Positions 7,081 to 16,258 of a stretch of DNA of 64,000 bases are shown one piece after another; position 1 is the stretch's first letter, and every line of letters starts with the position of its first letter. The notes below the pieces were generated by a model. That model worked only from the letters and a program-made list of their open reading frames with translations. It had not been told where the DNA came from and did not search any database. Source of the stretch: Erythrobacteraceae bacterium E2-1 Yellow Sea (lineage in GTDB: Bacteria; Pseudomonadota; Alphaproteobacteria; Sphingomonadales; Sphingomonadaceae); NCBI GenBank assembly GCA_014983025.1, contig JADCLP010000005.1, positions 62,001 to 126,000 on the forward strand. The letters are read 5' to 3'. The translations under genes and the position numbers were made by a program.

Positions 7081-7601
7081 TGGCTGACGAACAGAACAAC
7101 GAAACCGTTTCGGATCTGGCTGATCTGAAGAATATCGCCGGTGATGCACCGGTGGCTGACGCCGCTGTTGTTGCAGTAAGCACTGCACCGCTGCGCGAAC
7201 AGGAACTGGACGCACAGGGCCGCGCATACGCCACTGGCCGTCGTAAAGACGCCACGGCACGCGTGTGGCTGAAGCCCGGCACCGGCAAGGTCACCGTGAA
7301 TGGCCGCGATCAGGAAGTGTATTTTGCACGTCCTACTCTGCGCCTGATCATCGACCAGCCTTTCACCATCACCGAACGCCAGGGTCAGTATGACGTTGTC
7401 GCCACCGTCAAGGGCGGCGGTCTGTCAGGCCAGGCCGGTGCTGTAAAACACGGCATCTCTCAGGCACTGACCAAGTATGAACCGGCTTTGCGTTCAACGG
7501 TCAAGGCCGCTGGCTTCCTGACCCGCGACAGCCGCGTGGTTGAACGTAAGAAGTATGGCCGTGCCAAGGCACGTCGTAGCTTCCAGTTCTCGAAACGTTA
7601 A
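7080..7601 (+). CDS. rpsI: 30S ribosomal protein S9
   Basis: 173-residue S9 of the small subunit head. Residues about 1-45 are an acidic, Ala-rich extension not found in the E. coli protein; the conserved domain begins at [18 protein letters not shown] and ends with the basic tail [16 protein letters not shown] that reaches the P-site tRNA. The gene overlaps rplM by one base (TAATG). A terminator hairpin follows 27 bases after the stop, so the operon probably ends here. Confidence 0.98.
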   Translation: MADEQNNETVSDLADLKNIAGDAPVADAAVVAVSTAPLREQELDAQGRAYATGRRKDATARVWLKPGTGKVTVNGRDQEVYFARPTLRLIIDQPFTITERQGQYDVVATVKGGGLSGQAGAVKHGISQALTKYEPALRSTVKAAGFLTRDSRVVERKKYGRAKARRSFQFSKR

Positions 7602-7628
7602 GTTTCGCACGAACATTTCGAATTTGCG

Positions 7629-7657
7629 AAAGGGCGGTCCAGCGGGGCCGCCCTTTT
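7629..7657 (+). terminator. Rho-independent terminator after rpsI
   Basis: AAAGGGCGG (7629-7637) pairs with CCGCCCTTT starting at 7648, followed by a run of T. The position just after rpsI fits termination of the L13-S9 operon. Confidence 0.85.
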
Positions 7658-7708
7658 TCATTTCTGCCTAGGCAATAGACGCCGATTTTGTCTGGATATT
7701 ATCCGGCC

Positions 7709-7909
7709 TCAGGACTTCATGCCCGTGATGCCCACAATCCTGCGGGCAACCAGCATGCTGACAGGGATGGCGATGACGAAACCGATTGCCGCAGCGATGG
7801 CAATTGGCTGCCAGCGCGCCTGCAAATCCATGGTTAGCACGGTGATGACACCGATACCCATCAACGTGGTTCCAACGACAAAGAATAGCGCGAGCGAAAG
7901 ACGGAGCAT
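7709..7909 (-). CDS. Small two-helix membrane protein
   Basis: 66-residue protein with two hydrophobic helices (about residues 3-25 and 34-55) and a short basic end, VARRIVGITG. The ATG at 7909 has GGAGG six bases before it, so the longer frame to 7942 is not used. Short proteins of this pattern (LSLxLFxxxGTTLxGIGVxxVLT) are common in alphaproteobacteria and are sometimes misnamed CTP synthetase; nothing here suggests enzyme activity. It converges with the L13-S9 operon. Confidence 0.7.
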   Translation of the reverse strand: MLRLSLALFFVVGTTLMGIGVITVLTMDLQARWQPIAIAAAIGFVIAIPVSMLVARRIVGITGMKS

Positions 7910-8021
7910 CTGGGCCCTCCTGTAATCACAGCCATTGCGCATGAATTCATGCGGTTATGGCGCACCGCCTAAACCAGTCTGCCCGCATGCTGCATTGCGT
8001 TGGATCAATTATAGGGATGGC

Positions 8022-8882
8022 TCAGTGTGTCGGTGGATCCGTACGCGGGACCTGACGTACCGGGGCCACCGGTTCACCTGCCTCACGCGGCGGGCTCGCA
8101 TCTTCTGGCACGTCATCAATCATCATGTCGCGCGTTGCGACATCCTGCAAATTGCGGACACGCACCGTCAAAACAGCGCCATCCCAGTGCAATTCATTAA
8201 AGCTGGGCGGGGTCGACCGCGTCCTTTGGGATAAAGTCCCCGCTCCGATCATCCGCACCGGGCCATTTTCGGTCTGCTCGATAATATCAAAGGCATCATG
8301 CACATGGCCTGACAGCACGGCCAGCACTGGACGTTTGGCCAACTCGTTCAGGGCCCGCCCACCATTCTTGGTCAACGCAGTGCCTTTCGTGCCCACCTCA
8401 CGCAAGGGGTGATGGGCTGCGACCAGTGCCTGTGTTCCCGCCGGCAGGGCATCGATCGCATCCAGGCATTGTTGCAAGGCGCGATCCGTCACCCAGCCTT
8501 TCGACCAGTTCAGCCGCCACTGCGCGCGCGTGGCGGTTTTCAATGGCACAATCGCAATCCCCGGCAGATCAATCTCACGCTCTACCAGTTCGGACATTCC
8601 CCGAAACCGCTTGTACGGGTCAAAGAAGCGTTCGACGGGATTGAAATAGGGCATGTCATGATTGCCCACTTCCACTGTCACCGGCAGATCCAGTGCACGG
8701 ATCCACTGGGTGGCTGCGGCAAATTCACGATGCCGCGCGCGCATGGTCAAATCGCCAGTAATGGCCATGGCATCAGGCTGGCGTTCGGATATTTCCTGAA
8801 TCACCCAGTCCAGCGCACGATTATCCTCCAGCCCAAAATGAATGTCTGACAGATGAAACAGCAGCTTGGAATTCTTCGCCAT
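8022..8882 (-). CDS. Calcineurin-like metallophosphoesterase
   Basis: 286-residue cytoplasmic phosphoesterase. All metal-binding motifs of the family are present in order: SDIHFG (about residue 12), GDLTMRARHREF, GNHD, AAHHPL and GHVHD. This pattern is close to the cyclic-nucleotide phosphodiesterase/CpdA and GpdQ-like groups, but the substrate cannot be read from sequence. The last 30 residues are proline-rich and probably disordered. The start ATG is the first in the frame and lies close to the LSDIHFG strand, as is normal for the family. Confidence 0.88.
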   Translation of the reverse strand: MAKNSKLLFHLSDIHFGLEDNRALDWVIQEISERQPDAMAITGDLTMRARHREFAAATQWIRALDLPVTVEVGNHDMPYFNPVERFFDPYKRFRGMSELVEREIDLPGIAIVPLKTATRAQWRLNWSKGWVTDRALQQCLDAIDALPAGTQALVAAHHPLREVGTKGTALTKNGGRALNELAKRPVLAVLSGHVHDAFDIIEQTENGPVRMIGAGTLSQRTRSTPPSFNELHWDGAVLTVRVRNLQDVATRDMMIDDVPEDASPPREAGEPVAPVRQVPRTDPPTH

Positions 8883-8960
8883 GCGCGCTGGCTAGCAAAT
8901 CCAGGACTGATGGGCGAGCAATTGCGGTACACCCTGCGATTTTCGTATTCTTGGCAATGA

Positions 8961-9227
8961 TCAAATACGATTGGTCAGGATCAGCCAGGCGGCCATGCCA
9001 TTGATCAGACTGTAAGCGGCATAGGCCCAAGCCAGACCAGGCCACCCATTGGCCGCCAGCAACATGGCGCTCAATAAAACCAGATATTCGGTCAGCAGCG
9101 TAAGACGCCGCCCCGCCATATTCGCAAACCATGGCATCTTGTTGATCAATGGGTGGCCGCTTTCCAGCACCGCCTTGTGCAAGGCGAAGTTGGCAATACC
9201 CAGCAGGAAGATGATGATCAGGGCCAT
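8961..9227 (-). CDS. Small membrane protein, unknown function
   Basis: 88-residue protein with three hydrophobic segments (about residues 2-20, 42-59 and 62-83). A central MAGRRLTLLTEY loop carries the positive charge. I do not recognise a family. No convincing ribosome site precedes the ATG at 9227, but the hydrophobic pattern and codon use support a real gene. It sits alone between the phosphoesterase and the UrcA gene. Confidence 0.55.
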   Translation of the reverse strand: MALIIIFLLGIANFALHKAVLESGHPLINKMPWFANMAGRRLTLLTEYLVLLSAMLLAANGWPGLAWAYAAYSLINGMAAWLILTNRI

Positions 9228-9434
9228 GGTTACATTATTGCGTAAACGCTCATCGGTTGGAAACAGGTGTTCGTCGGCAGCTTTTATGCGCTCGTCAGAT
9301 TGCGCATACCACCATCGATGCGATTGGCGTGATTGTCGAGCATTGGATGAAATGACGTTACGGCAAGCCTAATTCTTTCAATGCGGATGGCGCCCTCCCC
9401 CCCTTCAAATGGTGCACCGCAGATGGAGGATGTA

Positions 9435-9743
9435 ATGATCAAGCAATTCATGGCTGCAGCAGCATTGAGCACAGCAATCGCAGCCCCTGCTGCCCAGGCA
9501 CAATCAAACGACATACCCAATGGCAAGATCGAATATTCCGATCTGGATCTTTCGACGCAAGAGGGCGTGGCAGAGCTGGACCAACGGATCGAGCGGGCCG
9601 CGCGGTTCATCTGCGAGATGGATGTAACAAGCACAGGTACACGCGTTGTATCGAAGGCAAAGCGTGATTGCGCAGATGCAGTGCGCAAAAGCGCCAAGAA
9701 ACAGCTCGCTTCCGTGATCGAACGCGCCCAGCGCGGCGGATAA
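9435..9743 (+). CDS. UrcA family exported protein
   Basis: 102-residue secreted protein. The signal peptide is MIKQFMAAAALSTAIAAPAAQA; the mature part carries the UrcA pattern I/V-x-YSDLDLSTQEGVAELDQRIERAARFIC with a second Cys later (KRDCADAVRK), probably one disulfide. UrcA proteins are abundant in Sphingomonadales and have no established function. ATG 9435 is chosen because GGAGG stands five bases before it; the frame open from 9381 lacks one. A strong terminator follows, so the gene is probably a single transcription unit. Confidence 0.85.
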   Translation: MIKQFMAAAALSTAIAAPAAQAQSNDIPNGKIEYSDLDLSTQEGVAELDQRIERAARFICEMDVTSTGTRVVSKAKRDCADAVRKSAKKQLASVIERAQRGG

Positions 9744-9777
9744 TCGGACCTTAAGCCGTGCCAACCCGCACGGCTAA

Positions 9778-9819
9778 CGACCCGGGCCGTACCAGTCCCG
9801 CGGCCCGGGTCGCTTTTTT
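9778..9819 (+). terminator. Strong rho-independent terminator after the UrcA gene
   Basis: A perfect 12-base stem, CGACCCGGGCCG (9778-9789) with CGGCCCGGGTCG (9801-9812), is followed by six T at 9814-9819. It ends the UrcA transcript. On the other strand there is no T-run, so it works in one direction. Confidence 0.92.
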
Positions 9820-9846
9820 AATATTCAAAGGGGTTTTGCCGGGCCA

Positions 9847-10605
9847 CTAACGGCCGGCCATGGCCTTGACCTTGGGCAAATAGGTGCGCCCGATGCGCAG
9901 CGCCTCGCCATCGTCGATCTCTACCGACCACACGCCCAGCCCATCATGCCGCAATCCGCGAATGCGATCGCGCCTTAGAATGGTTGAGCGGTGAATGCGG
10001 ATGAACTCCGCCGGGTCCAGCCGTTTTTCCAACCCGACAATTGTCCGCAGCAAAAGGTAGGAATGCGATCCGCCATCCGGCTTGCCCACATGAATCCGGA
10101 CATAATCACGCTCCGCATCGATCCTGCCAACTTCACTGATAGCAATGCGCAGCAATTCCGACCGGTGCGGAACCCACAATTCTTCCAGCCACTGGCCCTG
10201 CACAATGCGGCGTGTTCCGCGGCGTGCATTGGCGCGTTCAATGGCCCGCTCCAACCTATCTGCCGCGACGGGTTTCAGGACATAATCAACCGCTTCGAGA
10301 TCGAATGCTTCGACAGCGAAATCTTCATGCGCAGTGACGAAAATCACCGCTGGTGGCGTTTCCTTATCAGTCAGGGCCCGCGCCACCCCCAATCCATCCA
10401 GTTCAGGCATGGTCATGTCCAGCAAGATCAAATCGGGCGAAAGGGCATCGACCAGCCGCAGTGCAGCGGCACCATCGCTGGCTGTGCCAACCACACGGAT
10501 CTCGTCAATGCCAGCGCAAATCACCTGAATACGCTCAACCGCCAAGGGTTCATCGTCAACGATCAGAGTGCGTAGTGGTGCCTGGGGTTCGCTCATGTCA
10601 GCCAT
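9847..10605 (-). CDS. LytTR-type response regulator
   Basis: 252-residue DNA-binding response regulator. Residues about 10-125 are the receiver domain: DDEPLAVER acidic pair, phospho-acceptor in LILLDMTMPELDG, VIFVTAHEDFAVEAF, and Lys in YVLKPV. Residues about 145-250 are a LytTR domain (RDYVRIHVG, SYLLLRTIVGLEKRL, FIRIHRSTILRRDRI, YLPKVKAM) that binds direct-repeat promoter sites. The ATG at 10605 overlaps the kinase stop, and ATG 10596 just past it is equally possible. With the kinase it forms one operon; the target genes are not evident nearby. Confidence 0.93.
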   Translation of the reverse strand: MADMSEPQAPLRTLIVDDEPLAVERIQVICAGIDEIRVVGTASDGAAALRLVDALSPDLILLDMTMPELDGLGVARALTDKETPPAVIFVTAHEDFAVEAFDLEAVDYVLKPVAADRLERAIERANARRGTRRIVQGQWLEELWVPHRSELLRIAISEVGRIDAERDYVRIHVGKPDGGSHSYLLLRTIVGLEKRLDPAEFIRIHRSTILRRDRIRGLRHDGLGVWSVEIDDGEALRIGRTYLPKVKAMAGR

Positions 10606-11839
10606 TCCGGGTCAAGGGTATGCGAATCTCGCTTTTATAGCCACCAGGGATCGGGCCTGACGTGAAACCCACATCCACACCAAAACGGGCTTCCAGCCGG
10701 TCACGCACATTGGCAAGACCAATGCCGAAACCATGCCGTTCCTTATCGGGAACGCCCGGCCCGTTATCACTGACGGAAATTACCAGGCGATCGAATTCCT
10801 CACGCGCTTCGATGCGGATCGTGATCGGACGGTTGACGCGTGACACTGCATATTTGACTGAATTTTCAACCAGTGGCTGCAGGATCATCCCTGGTACACG
10901 CGCATCAGCCAGATCAGCAGGCATAACAAACAGACTGCGTAAACGTTCCGGGAAACGTACTGCTTCAATATCCAGATATAGCCGCTGCAGGTCGAATTCA
11001 TCTTCCAGCAGGACATCCGATGTCGGTTCATCCGCCAGGCTGTGACGATAAAAACGTGACATAGTCTGGATCATATCTTCCGCCTGTTCGGCCTTGCCGG
11101 TCATCACCAGCGATGACAGAGAATTCAGCGTATTGAACAGGAAATGTGGATTGACCTGATAGCGCAATGACCGCAGCTCTGCCGCTCGGGCCGCTTCGCG
11201 AAATTCACCCGCCCGCCGTTCTGCCGCACGCGCCTGATAACCCGCCAGCAAAGCGAAATAGAGCGATGCCCAGGCCAAAAGCAGGAAATAGCGACCCAGC
11301 GCCACATCAATAATGATTCGCCAATTATCGAGCGTGGTCGGCGCAGGCATTATGATAATGCTCTCTGACTCTTCCTCCACCTCATCGCGCGTAATGTCAG
11401 ACGGGTCATCAGTAGGCCGGACCTTGCGCACGGGGATATCGACCATCAGATTGCCGGCCTCGTCCCGGCGGATGTTTAGCCCCTGTTCCTTGCCATAGGC
11501 CAATTCTTCCTTCTTCTGGATATCTTCAAACATCCATTGGTTGAACTGGGCCAGCGGAATAACGATTGGCATGGGGACGAGCAGGCCAGCCGTGACCCGC
11601 ACCCATAAGGGGCGATTGTCGAACAGACGCAGTATTGCCCACAAGACAATAGTCAGGCCCATGCCGAACAGGGTGACCAGAATGCGCCGCCACAACATTT
11701 CATCCTGGAATTCAAATCCGGCAATGGAAGCGCGGATCGTCACAATCAGGAAATAGGTTGCCCAAAGCACCACCATGGACAGCAACACCGTGCGAAATGG
11801 CACACGTGAACTGGTATCGGTTTGCGACAATTTTATCAT
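10598..11839 (-). CDS. LytS-like sensor histidine kinase
   Basis: 413-residue membrane kinase of the HisKA_7TM-less, His_kinase (YehU/LytS) class. The N-terminal part has about three hydrophobic segments, then a charged, acidic loop of roughly 65 residues (including DDPSDITRDEVEEE) and one more membrane helix near residue 185. The phospho-acceptor His lies in YQVNPHFLFNTLNSL and the ATPase domain shows LVENSVKYA (N box), DNGPGVP (G1) and GFGIGLANVRDRL (G2). ATG 11839 has AGGGG close upstream. Its partner is the overlapping LytTR regulator. The signal is unknown. Confidence 0.92.
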   Translation of the reverse strand: MIKLSQTDTSSRVPFRTVLLSMVVLWATYFLIVTIRASIAGFEFQDEMLWRRILVTLFGMGLTIVLWAILRLFDNRPLWVRVTAGLLVPMPIVIPLAQFNQWMFEDIQKKEELAYGKEQGLNIRRDEAGNLMVDIPVRKVRPTDDPSDITRDEVEEESESIIIMPAPTTLDNWRIIIDVALGRYFLLLAWASLYFALLAGYQARAAERRAGEFREAARAAELRSLRYQVNPHFLFNTLNSLSSLVMTGKAEQAEDMIQTMSRFYRHSLADEPTSDVLLEDEFDLQRLYLDIEAVRFPERLRSLFVMPADLADARVPGMILQPLVENSVKYAVSRVNRPITIRIEAREEFDRLVISVSDNGPGVPDKERHGFGIGLANVRDRLEARFGVDVGFTSGPIPGGYKSEIRIPLTRNG

Positions 11840-11936
11840 CCCTGCCCCTTAAACCCGCTGCACCTGCAACGCGAATCCCCCGTCGGGCAGGATTGGACGT
11901 TCATCGAAAGTCCGTCGAGCGATGAAATGCTGGGAA

Positions 11937-13463
11937 TCAGCCGTTTTCGAGCAGTTTTTCCTTTGCAATCCGTTCTTTCCACTGCGCTGGGGCCAGAGTG
12001 TGAACATTGGTGCCCGATGAATCGACCGCCACGGTCACCGGCATGTCCTGCACGGTGAATTCGTAAATCGCTTCCATGCCCAGATCTTCAAAGCCAACAA
12101 CTTTGGCTTCCTTGATCGCGCGCGCCACAAGATAAGCAGCACCGCCCACCGCCATCAGATAGGCAACCTTATAGCGGCTGATTACCTCCACCGCATTGGC
12201 CCCGCGTTCCGCCTTGCCAATCATGGCAAGCAGGCCAAGGTCCAGCATCATTTCAGTGAACTTGTCCATACGCGTAGCGGTAGTAGGGCCTGCCGGGCCA
12301 ACCACTTCTCCCATCACCGGGTCGACCGGGCCGACATAATAGATGGCGCGGCCGCGGAAATTGACCGGCAGTTCCTCTCCGCGGGCCAGCATATCCTGAA
12401 TGCGCTTATGCGCGGCATCGCGCCCGGTCAGCATGGCCCCGTTCAGCAGCAGGCGATCACCCGCCTTCCAGCTTTCCACTTCTTCCTGGGTCAGATTGTT
12501 GAGATCGACACGCTTGGCCTCTGCATCAGGTTGCCAATGCACATCAGGCCACTGGCTCAGGTCTGGCTGCGGGATATAGGCCGGGCCGGTACCATCCATG
12601 GTAACATGGGCATGGCGCGTGGCCGCACAATTGGGGATCATTGCCACCGGCTTACCCGCCGCATGACATGGCCAGTCCAGGATCTTGACATCGAGCACGG
12701 TGGAAAGGCCACCCAGCCCCTGCGCCCCAACACCTTGCGCATTGACCGCATCGAAAATGTCGATCCGCAGCTGTTCGATATCGTTCTGCGCCCCGCGCGC
12801 CTTCAACTGGCCCATATCAATGGGTTCCATCAGGCTTTGCTTGGCCAGTTTCACACAATGTTCGGCAGTGCCGCCAATACCGATGCCCAGCATGCCCGGC
12901 GGGCACCAGCCCGCACCCATCGAAGGAATCTGTTCCAGCACCCAGTCGATTATATTATCACTGGGGTTCATCATCTTGAACTTGGACTTGTTCTCGCTGC
13001 CACCACCCTTGGCCGCGACATCAATGCTGATCGTGTCGCCCGGCACCATTTCCACGTCCAGCACGCAAGGTGTGTTATCCCGCGTATTGCGGCGGGTGAA
13101 GGCAGGGTCTGCCAGAATCGAAGCGCGCAGCTTGTTTTCCGGGTGGTTATAGGCCCGGCGCACGCCTTCATCGACCACATCCTGAAGGCTGCGGCTCGAC
13201 TCCAGCCGGCAGTTCTGGCCCCATTTGATGAAGACATTGACGATGCCCGTATCCTGGCAGATCGGCCGGTGCCCTTCGGCACACAAACGGCTGTTGGTCA
13301 GGATCTGCGCGATGGCATCCTTCGCCGCAGGGCCCTGTTCCGCCTCATAGGCTTCGCCCAGCGCCTTGATGTAATCCATCGGATGATAATAGGATATGTA
13401 TTGCAGCGCATCGGCCACGGTTTCGATCAGATCATCTTCGCGGATAATGGTCATGTCGCTCAT
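11937..13463 (-). CDS. fumA: Fumarate hydratase class I (iron-sulfur)
   Basis: 508-residue class I fumarase that interconverts fumarate and malate in the citric acid cycle using an oxygen-sensitive [4Fe-4S] cluster. The N-terminal half carries LCAEGHRPICQDTGIVNVF with cluster cysteine and catalytic region, and later GIGGTAEHCVKLAKQ; the C-terminal half has AGPTTATRMDKF, GKAERGANAV and GTNVHTLAPAQWKERIA. Length matches the single-chain FumA/FumB type. ATG 13463 has GGAG upstream. It is divergent from the PIMT-like/TolC operon. No class II fumC is seen in this window. Confidence 0.95.
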   Translation of the reverse strand: MSDMTIIREDDLIETVADALQYISYYHPMDYIKALGEAYEAEQGPAAKDAIAQILTNSRLCAEGHRPICQDTGIVNVFIKWGQNCRLESSRSLQDVVDEGVRRAYNHPENKLRASILADPAFTRRNTRDNTPCVLDVEMVPGDTISIDVAAKGGGSENKSKFKMMNPSDNIIDWVLEQIPSMGAGWCPPGMLGIGIGGTAEHCVKLAKQSLMEPIDMGQLKARGAQNDIEQLRIDIFDAVNAQGVGAQGLGGLSTVLDVKILDWPCHAAGKPVAMIPNCAATRHAHVTMDGTGPAYIPQPDLSQWPDVHWQPDAEAKRVDLNNLTQEEVESWKAGDRLLLNGAMLTGRDAAHKRIQDMLARGEELPVNFRGRAIYYVGPVDPVMGEVVGPAGPTTATRMDKFTEMMLDLGLLAMIGKAERGANAVEVISRYKVAYLMAVGGAAYLVARAIKEAKVVGFEDLGMEAIYEFTVQDMPVTVAVDSSGTNVHTLAPAQWKERIAKEKLLENG

Positions 13464-13636
13464 CGATTGCGCGCTCCTATCGGTCGATTCGAAAGCCCCT
13501 TAAGCTTCCAATACCCCTAGCGTCAAAGGAGTTAAGCGCAGATACGCCGCAAACCGCTTGGCGCAAAGGCCGCCACAGGTTAAGGGGAATGTAGACGAAC
13601 TGTGTTGTATGTGTGATACAGCTGATAGAAAGCCCT

Positions 13637-14233
13637 ATGACCCAGATTGACATTTCCACGACTGCACCCGCCCGCAAGGCGATGATTGACAGCCAGTTGC
13701 GTACCAGCGGCGTGAATGAAGAATTCGTGCTGGCGCGGATGAACGCCGTGCCGCGTGAAGATTTCGTGCCCGATGAAGTGAAGCCGGTGGCCTATATGGA
13801 TCGCGCCGTGCCACTGGGTAACGGTCGCTTCCTGTCCGCCCCGCTGGTGCACGGCAAGCTGCTGGCAGAAGCTCGCCCCACTGCCGATGATAGCGTTCTG
13901 GTGGTGGAAGGTGGCACAGCCTATCTGGCCGAACTTGCCCGTCCGCTTGTCGGCTCGCTAGATACGGTCAGTGCAGCAGATGCTGCCGCTGGCAAGGTAA
14001 AGCGCAAGAATTACACGCTGATGCTGATAGATGGTGCAGTGGAAACCCTGCCCGATTCACTGACAAAACGGCTGGCAGAAGATGGCAGGATTGTAACCGG
14101 TATGGTTACCCGTGGAGTCACCCGCCTTGCCGCAGGGCGCAAGGTTGGTGGTCAGGTCGCGCTGCAGACTCTGGCTGAACTTGGCATTCCGGTACTGCAT
14201 GATTTCGACCAGCTTAAAGGCTGGAGCTTCTGA
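13637..14233 (+). CDS. PIMT-like protein with degenerate SAM site
   Basis: 198-residue relative of protein-L-isoaspartate O-methyltransferase, the enzyme that repairs isoaspartyl residues with S-adenosylmethionine. The N-terminus (MIDSQLRTSGV, VPREDFVP, GRFLSAPLVHGKLLAEA) and the C-terminal YTLMLIDGAVETLPDSL fit the family. The SAM-binding glycine loop, normally like LEIGTGSGYxxA, is here only VVEGGTAYLAELA, and the segment after it is shorter than usual, so activity is doubtful. ATG 13637 gives the family start. It lies two bases before a TolC-like gene; this pairing is common in alphaproteobacteria. Confidence 0.8.
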   Translation: MTQIDISTTAPARKAMIDSQLRTSGVNEEFVLARMNAVPREDFVPDEVKPVAYMDRAVPLGNGRFLSAPLVHGKLLAEARPTADDSVLVVEGGTAYLAELARPLVGSLDTVSAADAAAGKVKRKNYTLMLIDGAVETLPDSLTKRLAEDGRIVTGMVTRGVTRLAAGRKVGGQVALQTLAELGIPVLHDFDQLKGWSF

Positions 14234-14235
14234 TT

Positions 14236-15723
14236 TTGCCAGGCAAGGGTGTACTTCGATGCAGCGGCATGGCCGCTTTGCTGATGGGAACAGCACTGGG
14301 TTGTAATGCGGTGCAGGCTGAAACCCTGCGTGATGCGCTGGTCAGCGCATATAATTCCAACCCTTCATTACAGGCCGCCCGCGCACAGCAACGCGCAACA
14401 GATGAAGATGTGACAATCAACCGCGCAGCTGGCCTGCCCAGTGCAGAGGCGACTGCCAATCATATCGAATTCCTCAAGACATCACCCAACAGCTTTACTG
14501 AGCCCGAACGGCGCTTGCTGATCGGCCCGGATCTGACCGTGCCCGTCTATTCTGGCGGTGCAGTGCGCAATTCAATCAAGGCGGCCAAGGAACGCGTTTC
14601 CGCCGGCCAGGCTGATCTGCGTGGCACCGAAAGCAGCATCTTCGCGCAGGTCGTTGCTGCATATATGGATGTATTGCGTAATGAAGCGCTGGTGGCCCTA
14701 TCCGCCAATCAGGTCGATGTTCTGACCGTCAATCTCCAAGCAACCGGTGACCGATTTGAAATCGGCGATCTGACCCGCACAGATGTGGCGCAATCCGAAT
14801 CGCGCCTTGCGCTGGCTGAGGGTGATTTGCGCAATGCCCGTGCCAACCTGATTGCTGCGCGCGAAACCTATATCCAATTGGTCGGCCATGCACCGGACGA
14901 TCTGCAAGCGCCTCCACCCTTGCCTGGCCTGCCGGAAAATGTGGGTGAAGCGGTGGTGACTGCACTTGAAAACAACCCCGATCTGATTGCGGCGAAAGAA
15001 CGCGCGCAGGCGGCGGGATATGACAGTGAAGTCGCTGGATCAGGTCGCCTGCCGCGATTGGGCCTGTTTGCAGGCCTCGATTACACTGATTATTACGGCA
15101 CATTGGGTGGCCCGGTTTCATCCGATTTCCGCCAGCGTGAAACCACCGCCAATGCCGGGGTGCAGCTGACCATTCCGATTTTTCAGGGTGGTTTGCCCGC
15201 AGCGCGCCAGCGCCAGGCCTATGCCCGTGAAAGCGCCGCCCTGGAACAGGCGGTTGCCATGGAGCGCAGCGTGATTGCGCAGGTTCGCGGTGCCTGGGCT
15301 AGCTGGCAGGCGGCAAATGCCGTCATCGAAAGCTCGCAATCAGCTGTAGCGGCCGCCGAACTGAGCCTGGAAGGTGTGCGCGCGGAAAATTCCATCGGCA
15401 ATCGCACCATTCTGGATGTTCTGAATGCGGAACAGGAATTGCTTTCTGCCCGCGCCCAATTGGTGACCGCGCGCCGCAATGCCTATGTCGCCGGCTTCAG
15501 CGTGCTGGCCGCCATGGGCAAGGCGGAAGCGCGTGACCTCAATCTTGACCCTGGCGGGGTGCTGTATGACCCGCAAACCAATTACGAGCGCGTGCGTGGC
15601 AAGATTTTTGACTGGCAACGTGACCAGGAACCTGCCGCCATTTCCACCAGCACCGTTGACATCCCTGCTCCCGATGCAGAAATTGCAGTTGAACCGGATT
15701 CGCCTGACGTCACGAACAATTGA
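14236..15723 (+). CDS. tolC: TolC-family outer-membrane efflux channel
   Basis: 495-residue outer-membrane factor that forms the exit duct of type I secretion and RND/MFP efflux pumps. It begins with TTG two bases after the PIMT-like stop, with GGAG upstream, and has a signal peptide ending near NAVQA. Two repeats of the OEP domain are visible: about residues 25-215 (ETLRDALVSAYNSNPSLQAAR, GDLTRTDVAQSESRLALAE) and about 235-430 (VTALENNPDLIAAKERA, NRTILDVLNAEQELLSARAQL). The tail after about 440 is acidic and probably disordered. No inner-membrane pump component is next to it. Confidence 0.93.
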   Translation: MPGKGVLRCSGMAALLMGTALGCNAVQAETLRDALVSAYNSNPSLQAARAQQRATDEDVTINRAAGLPSAEATANHIEFLKTSPNSFTEPERRLLIGPDLTVPVYSGGAVRNSIKAAKERVSAGQADLRGTESSIFAQVVAAYMDVLRNEALVALSANQVDVLTVNLQATGDRFEIGDLTRTDVAQSESRLALAEGDLRNARANLIAARETYIQLVGHAPDDLQAPPPLPGLPENVGEAVVTALENNPDLIAAKERAQAAGYDSEVAGSGRLPRLGLFAGLDYTDYYGTLGGPVSSDFRQRETTANAGVQLTIPIFQGGLPAARQRQAYARESAALEQAVAMERSVIAQVRGAWASWQAANAVIESSQSAVAAAELSLEGVRAENSIGNRTILDVLNAEQELLSARAQLVTARRNAYVAGFSVLAAMGKAEARDLNLDPGGVLYDPQTNYERVRGKIFDWQRDQEPAAISTSTVDIPAPDAEIAVEPDSPDVTNN

Positions 15724-15788
15724 CGTCACTTATTCGACAAAGTCTATCGGCGCGTCTCGCCACAAACGCATCGCAAGGGAATGATTGA

Positions 15789-16253
15789 ATGCCGCAGCAG
15801 GGTGAACCTTCGGTCGAAGAGATTCTCGAATCGATTAAGAAGGTGATTGCGCGCGACAATCGTGAAGAAGCGTTGGAGTCGCGTCGTCGCCAGGCCGCAG
15901 CTGCAGAAGATCTCACACCTGACGAGGAAGTGCTGGATCTGGCAGAAATGGAATTTGCCGAAGATCACGGCGCAGCCACTTCTGAATTCGACGATGAAGA
16001 TGAAGGCGATGACGCCCCGCTGACAACCGGTGCCGTGCGCGCATCCATGCGTGAAAATTTCGCTGCCCTTGCCATGTTGGCGGAGCCCGGTGCCGCGCCG
16101 CAAATCGTGCGGTCGGGTGAAACATCGCTGGAAGGTCTGGTGCGCGACATGTTGCGGCCCATGTTGTCCGATTGGCTTGATAATAATCTGCCCGGCATGG
16201 TCGAAAAAATGGTCCAGGCTGAAATTGCCCGGATTGCCGGCAAACGACGTTGA
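15789..16253 (+). CDS. popZ: Polar organizing protein PopZ (DUF2497)
   Basis: 154-residue PopZ-type protein. In Caulobacter, PopZ forms a polymer at the pole that holds ParB-parS and many cell-cycle proteins. The N-terminal hub helix is EPSVEEILESIKKVIARD, the middle (about residues 35-85) is acidic and disordered, and the C-terminal assembly region is VRDMLRPMLSDWLDNNLPGMVEKMVQAEI. Both conserved ends are present. The parABS locus in the same window is its expected client. The gene ends in a TGA overlapping the following frame. Confidence 0.9.
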   Translation: MPQQGEPSVEEILESIKKVIARDNREEALESRRRQAAAAEDLTPDEEVLDLAEMEFAEDHGAATSEFDDEDEGDDAPLTTGAVRASMRENFAALAMLAEPGAAPQIVRSGETSLEGLVRDMLRPMLSDWLDNNLPGMVEKMVQAEIARIAGKRR

Positions 16254-16258
16254 GCCGC

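Noticed and set aside
12408..13520. Plus-strand frame opposite the fumarase gene (370 codons)
   Set aside because: Shadow of a highly conserved enzyme gene; no ribosome site and no recognisable motif.
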